A DNA stretch of 64,000 nucleotides from SCTM01 sp965279655. Lineage in GTDB: Bacteria; Pseudomonadota; Alphaproteobacteria; Rhodospirillales; Rhodospirillaceae. The DNA lies in assembly GCA_965279655.1 (NCBI GenBank), contig OZ257255.1, positions 5,022,001 to 5,086,000 of the forward strand, given 5' to 3'. How positions within the stretch are numbered: position 1 is the stretch's first letter; each line of letters begins with the position of its first letter. Positions 1 to 7,674 of this stretch are shown piece by piece. Made by a program: the position numbers and the translations under genes. A model generated the notes under the pieces. That model was not told the DNA's origin. It searched no databases and was given only the letters and a program-made list of their open reading frames with translations.

Positions 1-2
1 AT

Positions 3-509
3 CTCATTGGCGCCCAGACCGGCGCGCGCCTGAGCGTCGCCGCCGCCGAGCAATCGCCGGATCTTGTCCGCCGCCTTGTACTCATCCACGCCCCGGTGTG
101 GACGCCCGCCGAACGCGAGGCCGGCCAGAAAAACTACAAAGCCACGACGATCGCGCGCGACGGCGCGCACCTCCTCGCCGAATGGCGCAGCATGCGCGAC
201 CAACTGCCGCCGGATGCGGACCTCACCCGCCTGTCCGACCTCTTCGCTGACACGATGCTCGGCCTGGACCGCGACCACCGCACCTGGACCGTTCGCGCTA
301 ACGCGGGTTACGTCTATGAAGACGTCCTCCCACGTCTCGACACACCCATCCTGGTGTTGAACCCGCAAGGCTGGCTGCACGACCTCACCGCGCGCATTGC
401 GCCGCTCCTGCGCAACGGTCGCATCATCGACGTGCCCCACACGCTCCCGGACGCGCTGCTGTTGCGCCCCGCGATCGTCGCCGACCTGATCCGCCCGTTC
501 CTGGACTGA
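3..509 (+). CDS. Alpha/beta-fold hydrolase-like protein, 5' end outside window
   Basis: The reading frame is open from the window edge to the TGA at 509, so only the C-terminal part (about 168 residues) is present and the start lies upstream. The first visible residues, LIGAQTGARLS, followed by a helix and the strand RRLVLIHAPVW, match the strand-elbow-helix of alpha/beta hydrolases. At the nucleophile elbow (G-x-Nuc-x-G) the sequence is G-A-Q-T-G, so Gln sits where Ser, Asp or Cys is expected. The late strand TPILVLNPQGW and a terminal helix ending IRPFLD also fit the fold. The usual GxGH catalytic His pattern is not obvious. It may therefore be a non-canonical or non-catalytic hydrolase. 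The next gene starts 89 bases downstream on the same strand. Confidence 0.6.
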   Translation, partial: LIGAQTGARLSVAAAEQSPDLVRRLVLIHAPVWTPAEREAGQKNYKATTIARDGAHLLAEWRSMRDQLPPDADLTRLSDLFADTMLGLDRDHRTWTVRANAGYVYEDVLPRLDTPILVLNPQGWLHDLTARIAPLLRNGRIIDVPHTLPDALLLRPAIVADLIRPFLD

Positions 510-510
510 A

Positions 511-540
511 TCCCTCTCTCCCACAGGGAGGTGAGGGGGG
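511..540. repeat. Imperfect C-rich/G-rich hairpin after the hydrolase gene
   Basis: Immediately after the stop at 509, a C/T-rich arm (about 512-522) can pair with a G/A-rich arm (526-537) across an ACA loop, with one bulge. No T tract follows, so it is either a weak stem or a copy of a dispersed intergenic repeat rather than a clear terminator. Confidence 0.3.
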
Positions 541-597
541 TGCCCGTCGAATGAAAGTCAGATGTGGCGCGCATCGTCATTGCGCTAAGCTGCGCCC

Positions 598-1326
598 ATG
601 CTCACCGGTCTCTCCATCCTCGTCACCAACGTCACCCACTTCGTTGGGTTACCCACCGCGCGGGAACTCGCCAAGCAGGGCGCGCGCGTGGTTTGCCACG
701 ACCGCGCCTTCGCCGACCCCGAAGCCCGCGCGTCCTTCCAGAAGGAACACCGCGACCTCCAGATCAGCGGCGTCGTCGAGCCCGAGACCCTGATCGCGGA
801 CGTCGAAGCCAGGGCCCCGCTCGACGTTCTCGTGAACAACGATTTCTTCCCGGCCTTGCGCGCCACCATCGATACGGCCTCGCCTGACGATCTGCGCCGC
901 ACGCTGGAGGATCTCGTGGTCGCGCCCTTCCGCTTCGCCGGGGCGGCGGCGAAAGCGATGAAACTGCGCCGCAAGGGCAAGATCCTGTTCGTCACCTCGG
1001 CGGCGCCGTTCCGGGGCTTGCCGAACTATTCCATGTACGTCACCGGGCGCGGCGCGGCGAACGCGCTGACGCTCTCGCTTGCGCAGGAACTCGCCGCCTT
1101 CAACATCCAGGTGAACGCTATCGCGCCGAACTATGTGGAAAGCCCCAGCTACTTCCCGCCGGAGCTGATCGCGAACCCGGACGCCATGAAGCGCTTCACG
1201 GAGAAGGTGCCCCTCAAGCGCATGGGCAAACCGGAAGAGGTCGCAGCCACCATCGCCTTCTTCGCCTCGCCGCAAAGCAGCTTCATCACCGGCCACGTCC
1301 TGCCGATCGCGGGCGGCTGGGCGTGA
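598..1326 (+). CDS. SDR-fold protein with halohydrin dehalogenase signature
   Basis: 242 residues, a short-chain dehydrogenase fold. The N-terminal nucleotide-binding glycine motif of true SDRs is replaced by T10-N-V-T-H-F15-V-G17, which fits the T-x4-F-x-G motif of halohydrin dehalogenases (HHDH). The catalytic triad is S134-x12-Y147-x3-R151, with Arg in place of the SDR Lys, which is the second HHDH hallmark. APNYV (176-180) corresponds to the halide-binding loop of HheC (GPNYL). HHDHs convert vicinal halohydrins to epoxides plus halide without a redox cofactor. The length is slightly below the roughly 254 residues of HheC. ATG at 598 is the first plausible start. The next gene overlaps by 4 bases (GTGA), so the two are translationally coupled. 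Substrate is unknown. Confidence 0.75.
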   Translation: MLTGLSILVTNVTHFVGLPTARELAKQGARVVCHDRAFADPEARASFQKEHRDLQISGVVEPETLIADVEARAPLDVLVNNDFFPALRATIDTASPDDLRRTLEDLVVAPFRFAGAAAKAMKLRRKGKILFVTSAAPFRGLPNYSMYVTGRGAANALTLSLAQELAAFNIQVNAIAPNYVESPSYFPPELIANPDAMKRFTEKVPLKRMGKPEEVAATIAFFASPQSSFITGHVLPIAGGWA

Positions 1327-2111
1327 CCACGCCGATCCTTGATGAAATCCCCGAGGCCGCCGCCACGGGTGAGATTGCCGCGATCTACGCGGACCTCCGT
1401 GCCGCGCTCGGCGTCCCGCTCGTCAATCTTGTGTTCCGCAACATGGCGGCGGTCCAGGGCTGCCTGCCGTGGGCGTGGGCGTGCCTGAAACCGATCTACG
1501 GCGGTGCGGTGATACACCGCGCCGGCGCGGAGATGGGCGCACTGGCGCGCGCGGCTCGGCTTTCCGCGCCGCCGGTGGAGATCGGCCTGCCAAAGGACGC
1601 CATTGGGGCGACGCTCGAGTCCTACATTCGCGCCAATCCCATCAACCTGATGGGACTGGAGATTCTTAAACGTGCTCTGGCGGGGGATAGCGGCGAAACG
1701 GCGCCGGGTGAACCGGCGCATCCTGCGCCGATCACGGCGCTCCTGCCGATGGCCGACCTCAAACAGCTTCCGCCGGCAACGGTGGATCGCCTGCGCGCCA
1801 TGGCGCATATCCTGCACGGTGAAGACGGCCCGGTGATCCCATCTGTCTTCCGCCACTTCGCCGGATCGACCGTCGCCCTCGATGCGATTTCACGCGTCAT
1901 GAAGGAATTGAAAGCCGGCAATCAGCTCGACGATCTCGGCCGTCACATGGCCGATCACGGCCGAGCGGCGGCGGCGCGCTTGCTGGTGCGGCCGGTGTCC
2001 CCGCCCAACCCGGAGACGGCGCGAACGATCGACCGCCTCGCGGCGATCTTTCCGGACAATATGACCAAGATGACCGTGGTCGCGGTCGCGCTGCGAACGG
2101 CCTTCGCTTAG
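1323..2111 (+). CDS. DehI-family (haloacid dehalogenase-like) protein
   Basis: 262 residues from a GTG start overlapping the upstream stop. The N-terminus (EIPEAAATGEIAAIYADLR, then VPLVNLVFRNMA and GCLPWAWACL) resembles DehI, the D,L-2-haloacid dehalogenase of Pseudomonas putida PP3. A second block, ALLPMADL followed by LHGEDGPVIPSVFRHFA, matches its second half. The Asn of DehI (N114, in a GNP context) appears as N105 in ANPINL. The catalytic Asp189 region aligns with GPVIPS, where no Asp is seen. Dehalogenase activity is therefore not assured and the protein may be a non-hydrolytic family member. Its coupling to the HHDH-like gene suggests a shared pathway. It ends convergent with the MarR gene, overlapping 4 bases. 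Confidence 0.6.
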   Translation: MTTPILDEIPEAAATGEIAAIYADLRAALGVPLVNLVFRNMAAVQGCLPWAWACLKPIYGGAVIHRAGAEMGALARAARLSAPPVEIGLPKDAIGATLESYIRANPINLMGLEILKRALAGDSGETAPGEPAHPAPITALLPMADLKQLPPATVDRLRAMAHILHGEDGPVIPSVFRHFAGSTVALDAISRVMKELKAGNQLDDLGRHMADHGRAAAARLLVRPVSPPNPETARTIDRLAAIFPDNMTKMTVVAVALRTAFA

Positions 2112-2539
2112 CGCTCTTTCAGCGCATCCGCCATTTTCGCGATCAAGCCGAACATCGTTTCCTGTTCGGACGGCGTCAGCGCCTGCACCGCCAGCGACGC
2201 GACCTTGCGCGCGCGATCCATCACGCTGCCCCGCATCTCCGACGCGCGCGCGGTGAGATGAATGGTGGCGCGGCGTTTGTCCGAGGGGTCCGGCGTGCGC
2301 TTCACCAACCCGTCGCGCTCCATGCGGTCGAGCGTGTTCGCCATGGTCGGTTGCTCGACATTGATGCGCCGGCACAGTTCGGCCTGCGTCAGGCCGTCCT
2401 GTTCGAACAGCATCACCAGCGGCGCGAACTGCCCCGGCGCCACGCCCAGATCCTGCAACGCATCCTGAAGCCGCCGGTCGTACAGCCGGTTCAGGTGCGC
2501 GATCTGATAGCCGAGGGAATCAAGCCGACGGATAGCCAT
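2108..2539 (-). CDS. MarR-family transcriptional regulator
   Basis: 143 residues with the MarR winged-helix layout: an N-terminal dimerisation helix, a recognition region LTQAELCRRINVEQPTMANT around residues 50-70, and the wing DPSDKRRATIHLTARA. MarR proteins are dimeric repressors that usually respond to small aromatic or electrophilic ligands. The gene is convergent to the HHDH/DehI pair, so it may sense a related substrate, but its target is not shown by the sequence. It is followed closely on the same strand by nothing else of its operon. Confidence 0.85.
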   Translation of the reverse strand: MAIRRLDSLGYQIAHLNRLYDRRLQDALQDLGVAPGQFAPLVMLFEQDGLTQAELCRRINVEQPTMANTLDRMERDGLVKRTPDPSDKRRATIHLTARASEMRGSVMDRARKVASLAVQALTPSEQETMFGLIAKMADALKER

Positions 2540-2548
2540 GACGTGATC

Positions 2549-2926
2549 TTAGCGCTTGGGTTTGCCTTTGGCGTAGCCCTTGGATTCCATGCAGATGTCC
2601 ATGCCGCCGCGGAAGTCCTGGGTGACCCTGTCGCGGTCCTTCATTTGCATGGGCGAGGGGCCCAGGCTGCCGGCGGTCGGCGCGCCCGGGGGGGCGCCGA
2701 ACTCGGCGCGCGTCCGGCCGGCGCGCAGCAGGCTGTCCTGTTCCGCTTCCTGACTGCACTGGGTTTCGTCGGCGCGGGCTTCTTCCGGCGTCTTGGACGG
2801 ATGGCTCCAAGACGTGGCGCAACCGGTGAGCATCGCGGCCACCGAAAGGGCAATCGCGCCGCGGAGCACGACGATCCCGAAGGGGGCCTTGACCGTCCCC
2901 GCCGGACCTGTTTGTTTCGCGCTCAT
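2549..2926 (-). CDS. Small putative outer-membrane lipoprotein
   Basis: 125 residues from the ATG at 2926, chosen because GGAAGGA lies about 9 bases upstream; longer in-frame starts would run into the divergent gene. After a basic N-terminus comes a hydrophobic stretch GIVVLRGAIALSVAAM ending in the lipobox LTGC, so a lipidated Cys at about residue 35 is expected. The mature part is short, polar and proline-rich, with CMESKGY near the C-terminus, a pattern seen in many uncharacterised proteobacterial lipoproteins. Function is unknown. It is divergent from the MaoC gene, with 33 bases between the starts. Confidence 0.6.
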   Translation of the reverse strand: MSAKQTGPAGTVKAPFGIVVLRGAIALSVAAMLTGCATSWSHPSKTPEEARADETQCSQEAEQDSLLRAGRTRAEFGAPPGAPTAGSLGPSPMQMKDRDRVTQDFRGGMDICMESKGYAKGKPKR

Positions 2927-2959
2927 CCCCACATTCCTTCCGCCACGAAAGCTCATCAA

Positions 2960-3418
2960 ATGACCGTTGAAAATAATGCCACGGCTGAGCGGTCCCCCGG
3001 CACTTATTTTGAGGACCTCGTCGTAGGCCAATCCGCGACCTTTTCGAAGACTGTTACGGAAGCCGATATCGTCCTTTTCGCCGGTGTGTCCGGCGACACC
3101 AACCCTGTCCACCTCGACGCGGAATATGCCGCCACCACGATGTTCAAGAGCCGGATCGCCCACGGCATGCTGTCCGCCGGCTTCATCTCCACGGTCATCG
3201 GCACCAAGCTGCCGGGGCCGGGCGCGATCTATGTCGGCCAGACCCTGAAGTTCAAGGCGCCGGTGCGCATCGGCGACACGGTGACCGCGCGCGTGGAAGT
3301 GACGGCGCTGGTGGCGGAGAAGAAGTTCGCCACCTTCAAGACGCAGTGCCTCGTCGGCGGCAAGGTCGTGATCGACGGCGAGGCCACCGTGATGGTGCCT
3401 TCGCGTCCCGGCAATTAG
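2960..3418 (+). CDS. MaoC-family (R)-specific enoyl-CoA hydratase-like protein
   Basis: 152 residues. The hot-dog-fold hydratase motif SGDTNPVHLDAEYAA (about residues 43-57) carries the Asp and His of the R-hydratase active site, and SRIAHGML follows. The C-terminal strands include VYVGQTLKFKAPV-like sequence (IYVGQTLKFKAPVRIGDTV). Members hydrate trans-2-enoyl-CoA to (R)-3-hydroxyacyl-CoA, often for PHA synthesis or beta-oxidation. ATG at 2960 is taken because the hot-dog domain begins about 14 residues later. The gene is 21 bases upstream of ribF on the same strand and may be cotranscribed with it. Confidence 0.85.
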   Translation: MTVENNATAERSPGTYFEDLVVGQSATFSKTVTEADIVLFAGVSGDTNPVHLDAEYAATTMFKSRIAHGMLSAGFISTVIGTKLPGPGAIYVGQTLKFKAPVRIGDTVTARVEVTALVAEKKFATFKTQCLVGGKVVIDGEATVMVPSRPGN

Positions 3419-3439
3419 CGGAACCGCCTAGCCGCACGC

Positions 3440-4420
3440 ATGCGTATCGTTCGCAACTTCCATGAGATGCCGCCGCAACTACAGGGTGGCGTGATAGCGC
3501 TGGGCAACTTCGACGGTCTGCACCTCGGCCATCAGGCCGTGATCGGCGCGACCATCGACGCGGCGCGCGCGGCTGGCGTCGCCGCCGGCGTCATGACGTT
3601 CGAACCGCACCCGCGCCAGGTCTTCCGTCCGGACGATCCGCCGTTCCGCCTGTCGCCCTTCCGCATCAAGGCGCGCCTGATCGAGGCGATGGGCGTGGAC
3701 TACTTATATATGCAGACCTTCGACCGTGATTTCTCCCAGCGCACGGCGGAGAACTTCATCACGGAAATCCTGCTCGGCGGATTGAAAGTGTCGCGGGTGG
3801 TGGTCGGCGCGGACTACGTGTTCGGCCACCAGCGCAAAGGCAACCTCGCGCTCCTGCAAAGCCTCGCGGCGACCCACGGGTTCGAAGTCACCGCCATCGC
3901 GGAACAGCGCGGCAACAGCGGCCCGCGCTATTCCTCGTCCAACATCCGCAACGCGCTGCTCGAAGGTCGGCCGGGCGATGCGGCGCGTTTGCTCGGCCGC
4001 TTCTGGGAACTGGAGGGCCGCGTCGAACACGGCGACGAACGCGGGCGCACCATCGGCTTTCCCACGGCCAACCTGCCGCATCGCGATTACCTCCGTCCCA
4101 TGAAGGGCGTTTATGCCGTGCGCGCCGGTATCGATCGCGGCGCGGAAACCGTGTGGCACGACGCCGTCGCCAACTTCGGCAACCGGCCCACCTTCGACAA
4201 GAAGGACCTGCTGCTCGAAGTGCACCTGTTCGATTTCAACCAAGACCTCTACGGCTGCCACCTGCGCGTGGCCCTGGTGGACTACCTGCGCCCGGAAATG
4301 AAGTTCTCCGGCCTCGACGCCCTCAAAGCCCAGATCGCGGCGGATGCCGTCACGGCCCGCGAACGCCTGACGGCGCACAAGTTCAGCACCGCCCCCGCGC
4401 CGTTCGTGCCCGTGGGTTAG
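3440..4420 (+). CDS. ribF: Bifunctional riboflavin kinase / FAD synthetase
   Basis: 326 residues. The N-terminal nucleotidyltransferase domain has GNFDGLHLGHQAVI (about residues 22-35), with the HxGH-type ATP site, and later SSSNIRNAL, which matches the (S/T)xxR segment of the family. The C-terminal flavokinase domain has GRTIGFPTANLP (around 205-216). The enzyme converts riboflavin to FMN and FMN to FAD in the cytosol. Length is typical (about 310-330). It lies upstream of ileS and lspA, the same gene order as in many proteobacteria, but a 431-base gap separates it from ileS here. Confidence 0.95.
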   Translation: MRIVRNFHEMPPQLQGGVIALGNFDGLHLGHQAVIGATIDAARAAGVAAGVMTFEPHPRQVFRPDDPPFRLSPFRIKARLIEAMGVDYLYMQTFDRDFSQRTAENFITEILLGGLKVSRVVVGADYVFGHQRKGNLALLQSLAATHGFEVTAIAEQRGNSGPRYSSSNIRNALLEGRPGDAARLLGRFWELEGRVEHGDERGRTIGFPTANLPHRDYLRPMKGVYAVRAGIDRGAETVWHDAVANFGNRPTFDKKDLLLEVHLFDFNQDLYGCHLRVALVDYLRPEMKFSGLDALKAQIAADAVTARERLTAHKFSTAPAPFVPVG

Positions 4421-4457
4421 CGGCGAGCAAGGCAGCCGCTCGCGACCTTCTCCAATG

Positions 4458-4483
4458 GTCACCCCGGCCTTCACCGGGGTGAC
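4458..4483. repeat. REP-like palindrome (10-bp perfect stem)
   Basis: GTCACCCCGG and its exact complement CCGGGGTGAC flank a 6-base loop, CCTTCA. It sits 38 bases after ribF and has no T tract. The sequence type (GTCACCCCGG...CCGGGGTGAC) resembles dispersed extragenic palindromes that I recall from alphaproteobacterial genomes. It could also stabilise the ribF mRNA 3' end. Confidence 0.55.
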
Positions 4484-4779
4484 AGCCTGAGTGTTGGACG
4501 GCGATCCGCCCCTCAAGCCTGCACACACCGCGACAGTGGACGAGCGTGCAAATGGCGCTATAGTTCCTGTTTTGTTCTTTTGGAGCGGCCGCAATGGCTC
4601 AAAACCGCCCCCTCAGCCCGAAAATTCCACCGCCTATCCACCGCCTAAACATGCGGTCGGCTTTTCCGGCCGGCGCGGGGCTCACGGCGAGTCGCCTTGA
4701 AGCCCTCTCCAGCCCCTGTTAGACACCCCGGCATGACCGATTTGCGCGCACTTCCGGGCCTCGTGGAGCGAATTAGCCG

Positions 4780-4803
4780 CCCCATTCTCTGACCAGAATG
4801 GGG
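4780..4803. repeat. 9-bp inverted repeat in the ileS leader
   Basis: CCCCATTCT (4780-4788) pairs perfectly with AGAATGGGG (4795-4803) around a 6-base loop, ending 48 bases before the ileS start codon. It could be a leader hairpin or an operator. No T-box features are seen, and none are expected in this group. Confidence 0.4.
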
Positions 4804-4851
4804 ACCATCCTGATTCGCCCTTAACGCAGCATTTTCCCGGAAGCCGCCCCG

Positions 4852-7674
4852 ATGTCCGACGCGACACCCGACTACAAATCCACAGTCTTCCTGCCGACCA
4901 CCGACTTCGCCATGAAGGCCGGTCTGCCCCAGCTTGAGCCGAAGCTGCTCGAGCGCTGGCACAAGCTCGGCCTCTATCAGCGCCAGCGCGAGGCCGCGAA
5001 GGGCCGCAAGAAATTCGTCCTGCACGACGGCCCGCCGTACGCCAACGGCAACCTCCACATCGGCCACGCGCTCAACAAGATCCTGAAAGACGTGATCGTG
5101 CGCGCCCAGCAGATGATGGGCCGCGACGCGCCCTACGTGCCGGGCTGGGACTGCCACGGCTTGCCGATCGAATGGAAGATCGAGGAAGAGTATCGCGCCA
5201 AGGGCAAGAACAAGGACGACGTGCCCGTCGTCGAGTTCCGCAAACAATGCCGGGACTTCGCAGCGAAGTGGATCGACGTTCAGCGCGAGGAATTCAAGCG
5301 CCTCGGCGTGAACGGCGATTGGGACAATCCCTACACCACGATGAACTTCGCCGCGGAGGCGCAGATCGTGCGCGAGCTCGGCAAGTTCCTCATGGACGGC
5401 AGCCTCTATCGCGGCGCCAAGCCGGTGTTGTGGTCCGTGGTCGAGAAGACCGCGCTGGCCGATGCCGAAGTGGAATACGAGGATCACACCTCGACGACCG
5501 TGTGGGTGCGCTTCCCGATCCAGAAGACGCCGGTGAAGGAGCTCGAAGGCCACAGCATCGTCATCTGGACGACGACGCCCTGGACGCTCCCCGGAAATCG
5601 CGCCATCGGCTACGGCACGGACATCGACTACGCCGTGGTGGAAGTCAGTGCGGTGGACGAGAAGAGCAAGGCGCGCGTCGGCGAACGTTTCGCCGTGGCG
5701 GAAGCGCTGCGCGAGGCGGTGCTCAAGTCCGCGGGCGTGACGGATCACAAGATCGTCGCGACCGTGAAGGGCGCGGCGCTCGCCGGCACCGTGTGCCGTC
5801 ATCCGTGGCACGGCAAAGGCTACGACTTCGACGTCACGCTGTATCCGGGCGACTTCGTCACCACGGAAGCGGGCACGGGCTTCGTGCACATCGCGCCGGG
5901 CCATGGCGAGGACGACTGGCATCTCGGCTTGGCGCACGGCGTCGCGATCCCCGATACCGTCGCGGGCGACGGCACCTACTACCCGCATGTGCCGCTGTTC
6001 GCCGGCAAGCATGTGTTCAAGATCGATCCGGATGTGCTCGCGGCGCTGACCGACAGCGGCGCGCTGCTCGCCAACGGCAAGCTTGTGCACAGCTATCCGC
6101 ACTCCTGGCGCTCCAAGGCGCCGCTGATCTTCCGCAACACGCCGCAGTGGTTCATCTCCATGGAGAAGACCGGTCTGCGCGCGAAGGCGTTGAAGGCCAT
6201 CGACGACACCCAGTGGGTGCCGGCGCTGGGCCGCAACCGCATCTATTCCATGGTCGAAAGCCGCCCCGATTGGTGCGTCTCGCGTCAGCGCCAGTGGGGC
6301 GTGCCGCTCGCTGTGTTCCGTCACAAGAAGACGGGCGAAGCTCTGCGCGATCAAGCGGTGATCGACCGCATCGCCGCGGCCTTCGAGGCCGAGGGCGGCG
6401 ATGCGTGGCTGACCTCGCCGGCGGAACGTTTCCTCGGCAACGAATACGTCGCGGACGACTACGAACAGGTCACGGACGTCATCGAAGTATGGTTCGACTC
6501 AGGCTCGACCCACGCCTTCGTGCTGGAAGCGCGCCCCGATCTCAAGTGGCCGGCGGACCTCTATCTCGAAGGCTCGGATCAGCATCGCGGCTGGTTCCAT
6601 ACCTCGCTGCTGGAATCCTGCGGCACGCGCGGCCGGGCGCCGTTCGATGCGGTGCTCACGCATGGCTTCGTGCTCGACGAGAAGAACCGCAAGATGTCCA
6701 AGTCGCTGGGCAACGTGGTCGCGCCGCAGGACGTGGTGAACCAGTCCGGCGCGGACATCCTGCGCCTCTGGGTCGTCGCATCGGACTACGCGCAAGACCT
6801 GTCCGTGGGTCCGAACATCCTCAAGCAGATGAGCGATCTCTACCGCCGCCTGCGCAACACCCTGCGCTACCTCCTCGGCAACCTCGATGGGTTCAGCGCC
6901 GCGGAACGCGTGGACTACGCGCAGCTGCCGGAACTGGAGCAATGGGTGCTGCATCGCGTCGCCGGATTGGACGCGACCATCCGCGCGGCCTGCACCAACT
7001 ACGACTTCCACGGCCTGTTCAACGAACTCCATAACTTCTGCGCGGTCGACCTGTCGGCGTTCTACTTCGACATCCGCAAGGATGCAGTCTACTGCGACGC
7101 GCCGGACTCGATGCGCCGCCGCGCCGCGCGCACCGTGCTCGACATCCTCTATGACCACCTGACCAAGTGGCTCGCGCCCTTCATCTGCTTCACGGCGGAA
7201 GAAGCGTGGCTCGCGCGTCATCCGTCCGAGGACGGCTCCGTGCATCTCGAGCAGTTCCCCGAGATCCCGAAGACCTGGAGCAACGACGCGCTCGCGGCGA
7301 AATGGACGCAGGTGCGCGATCTGCGCCGCGCCGTCACTGGCGCGATCGAACTCGAGCGCGCCGCGAAGAAGATCGGCGCATCCCTCCAGGCGCACCCGCA
7401 TGTGTGGGCGCCGGCGGAGATGATCGCGGCGGTCAAAGGCTTACCGCTCGAAGACCTGTGCATCGTCTCGTCGATCACGCTGCAGGAAGGCGTCGCGCCC
7501 GAGGGCAGCTTCACGCTTCCCGACGTGGCGGGCGTGGGGGTGCAGGTGCATACGGCGGCGGGCGAGAAATGCTTGCGCTGCTGGAAGGTTCTTGAGGAAG
7601 TCGGCAGGCAACGCAATCCGATGGTCTGCGTGCGCTGCTCCGACGCCGTCGACACGATTACGAAGGCCGCATGA
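4852..7674 (+). CDS. ileS: Isoleucyl-tRNA synthetase
   Basis: 940 residues, the normal bacterial length. Class I signatures are present: H69-I-G-H72 in PYANGNLHIGHALNK and K614-M-S-K-S618. Between them lies the CP1 editing domain, with TTTPWTLPGN. Four Cys near the C-terminus (C907, C910, C926, C929) form the zinc site found in bacterial IleRS. It charges tRNA-Ile with isoleucine and edits valine. The motif pattern is that of the standard eubacterial enzyme. lspA overlaps its 3' end by 4 bases (ATGA), so the two are coupled. Confidence 0.98.
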   Translation: MSDATPDYKSTVFLPTTDFAMKAGLPQLEPKLLERWHKLGLYQRQREAAKGRKKFVLHDGPPYANGNLHIGHALNKILKDVIVRAQQMMGRDAPYVPGWDCHGLPIEWKIEEEYRAKGKNKDDVPVVEFRKQCRDFAAKWIDVQREEFKRLGVNGDWDNPYTTMNFAAEAQIVRELGKFLMDGSLYRGAKPVLWSVVEKTALADAEVEYEDHTSTTVWVRFPIQKTPVKELEGHSIVIWTTTPWTLPGNRAIGYGTDIDYAVVEVSAVDEKSKARVGERFAVAEALREAVLKSAGVTDHKIVATVKGAALAGTVCRHPWHGKGYDFDVTLYPGDFVTTEAGTGFVHIAPGHGEDDWHLGLAHGVAIPDTVAGDGTYYPHVPLFAGKHVFKIDPDVLAALTDSGALLANGKLVHSYPHSWRSKAPLIFRNTPQWFISMEKTGLRAKALKAIDDTQWVPALGRNRIYSMVESRPDWCVSRQRQWGVPLAVFRHKKTGEALRDQAVIDRIAAAFEAEGGDAWLTSPAERFLGNEYVADDYEQVTDVIEVWFDSGSTHAFVLEARPDLKWPADLYLEGSDQHRGWFHTSLLESCGTRGRAPFDAVLTHGFVLDEKNRKMSKSLGNVVAPQDVVNQSGADILRLWVVASDYAQDLSVGPNILKQMSDLYRRLRNTLRYLLGNLDGFSAAERVDYAQLPELEQWVLHRVAGLDATIRAACTNYDFHGLFNELHNFCAVDLSAFYFDIRKDAVYCDAPDSMRRRAARTVLDILYDHLTKWLAPFICFTAEEAWLARHPSEDGSVHLEQFPEIPKTWSNDALAAKWTQVRDLRRAVTGAIELERAAKKIGASLQAHPHVWAPAEMIAAVKGLPLEDLCIVSSITLQEGVAPEGSFTLPDVAGVGVQVHTAAGEKCLRCWKVLEEVGRQRNPMVCVRCSDAVDTITKAA

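Larger units (their letters stand above)
4421..4851. other. 431-base non-coding gap between ribF and ileS
   Basis: No convincing gene is present. A short open frame (4491-4700) lacks a ribosome site and has Pro/Ser-rich composition, so it is not called. The gap holds two near-perfect inverted repeats (4458-4483 and 4780-4803), described separately. Part of it (about 4560-4620) is locally less GC-rich (TTCCTGTTTTGTTCTTTTGG) and could hold the ileS promoter, but no strong -35/-10 pair stands out. Confidence 0.5.

Noticed and set aside
2258..2959. Upstream extension of the MaoC frame
   Set aside because: It is antisense to the MarR and lipoprotein genes and has shadow composition. The ATG at 2960 precedes the conserved domain.
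4491..4700. A 69-codon frame in the ribF-ileS gap
   Set aside because: No ribosome site, Pro/Ser-rich composition typical of random GC-rich sequence, and it runs through REP-like DNA.
4780..4803. T-box or other tRNA-sensing riboswitch before ileS
   Set aside because: Only one short hairpin, no T-box sequence, and this class is not expected in alphaproteobacteria.
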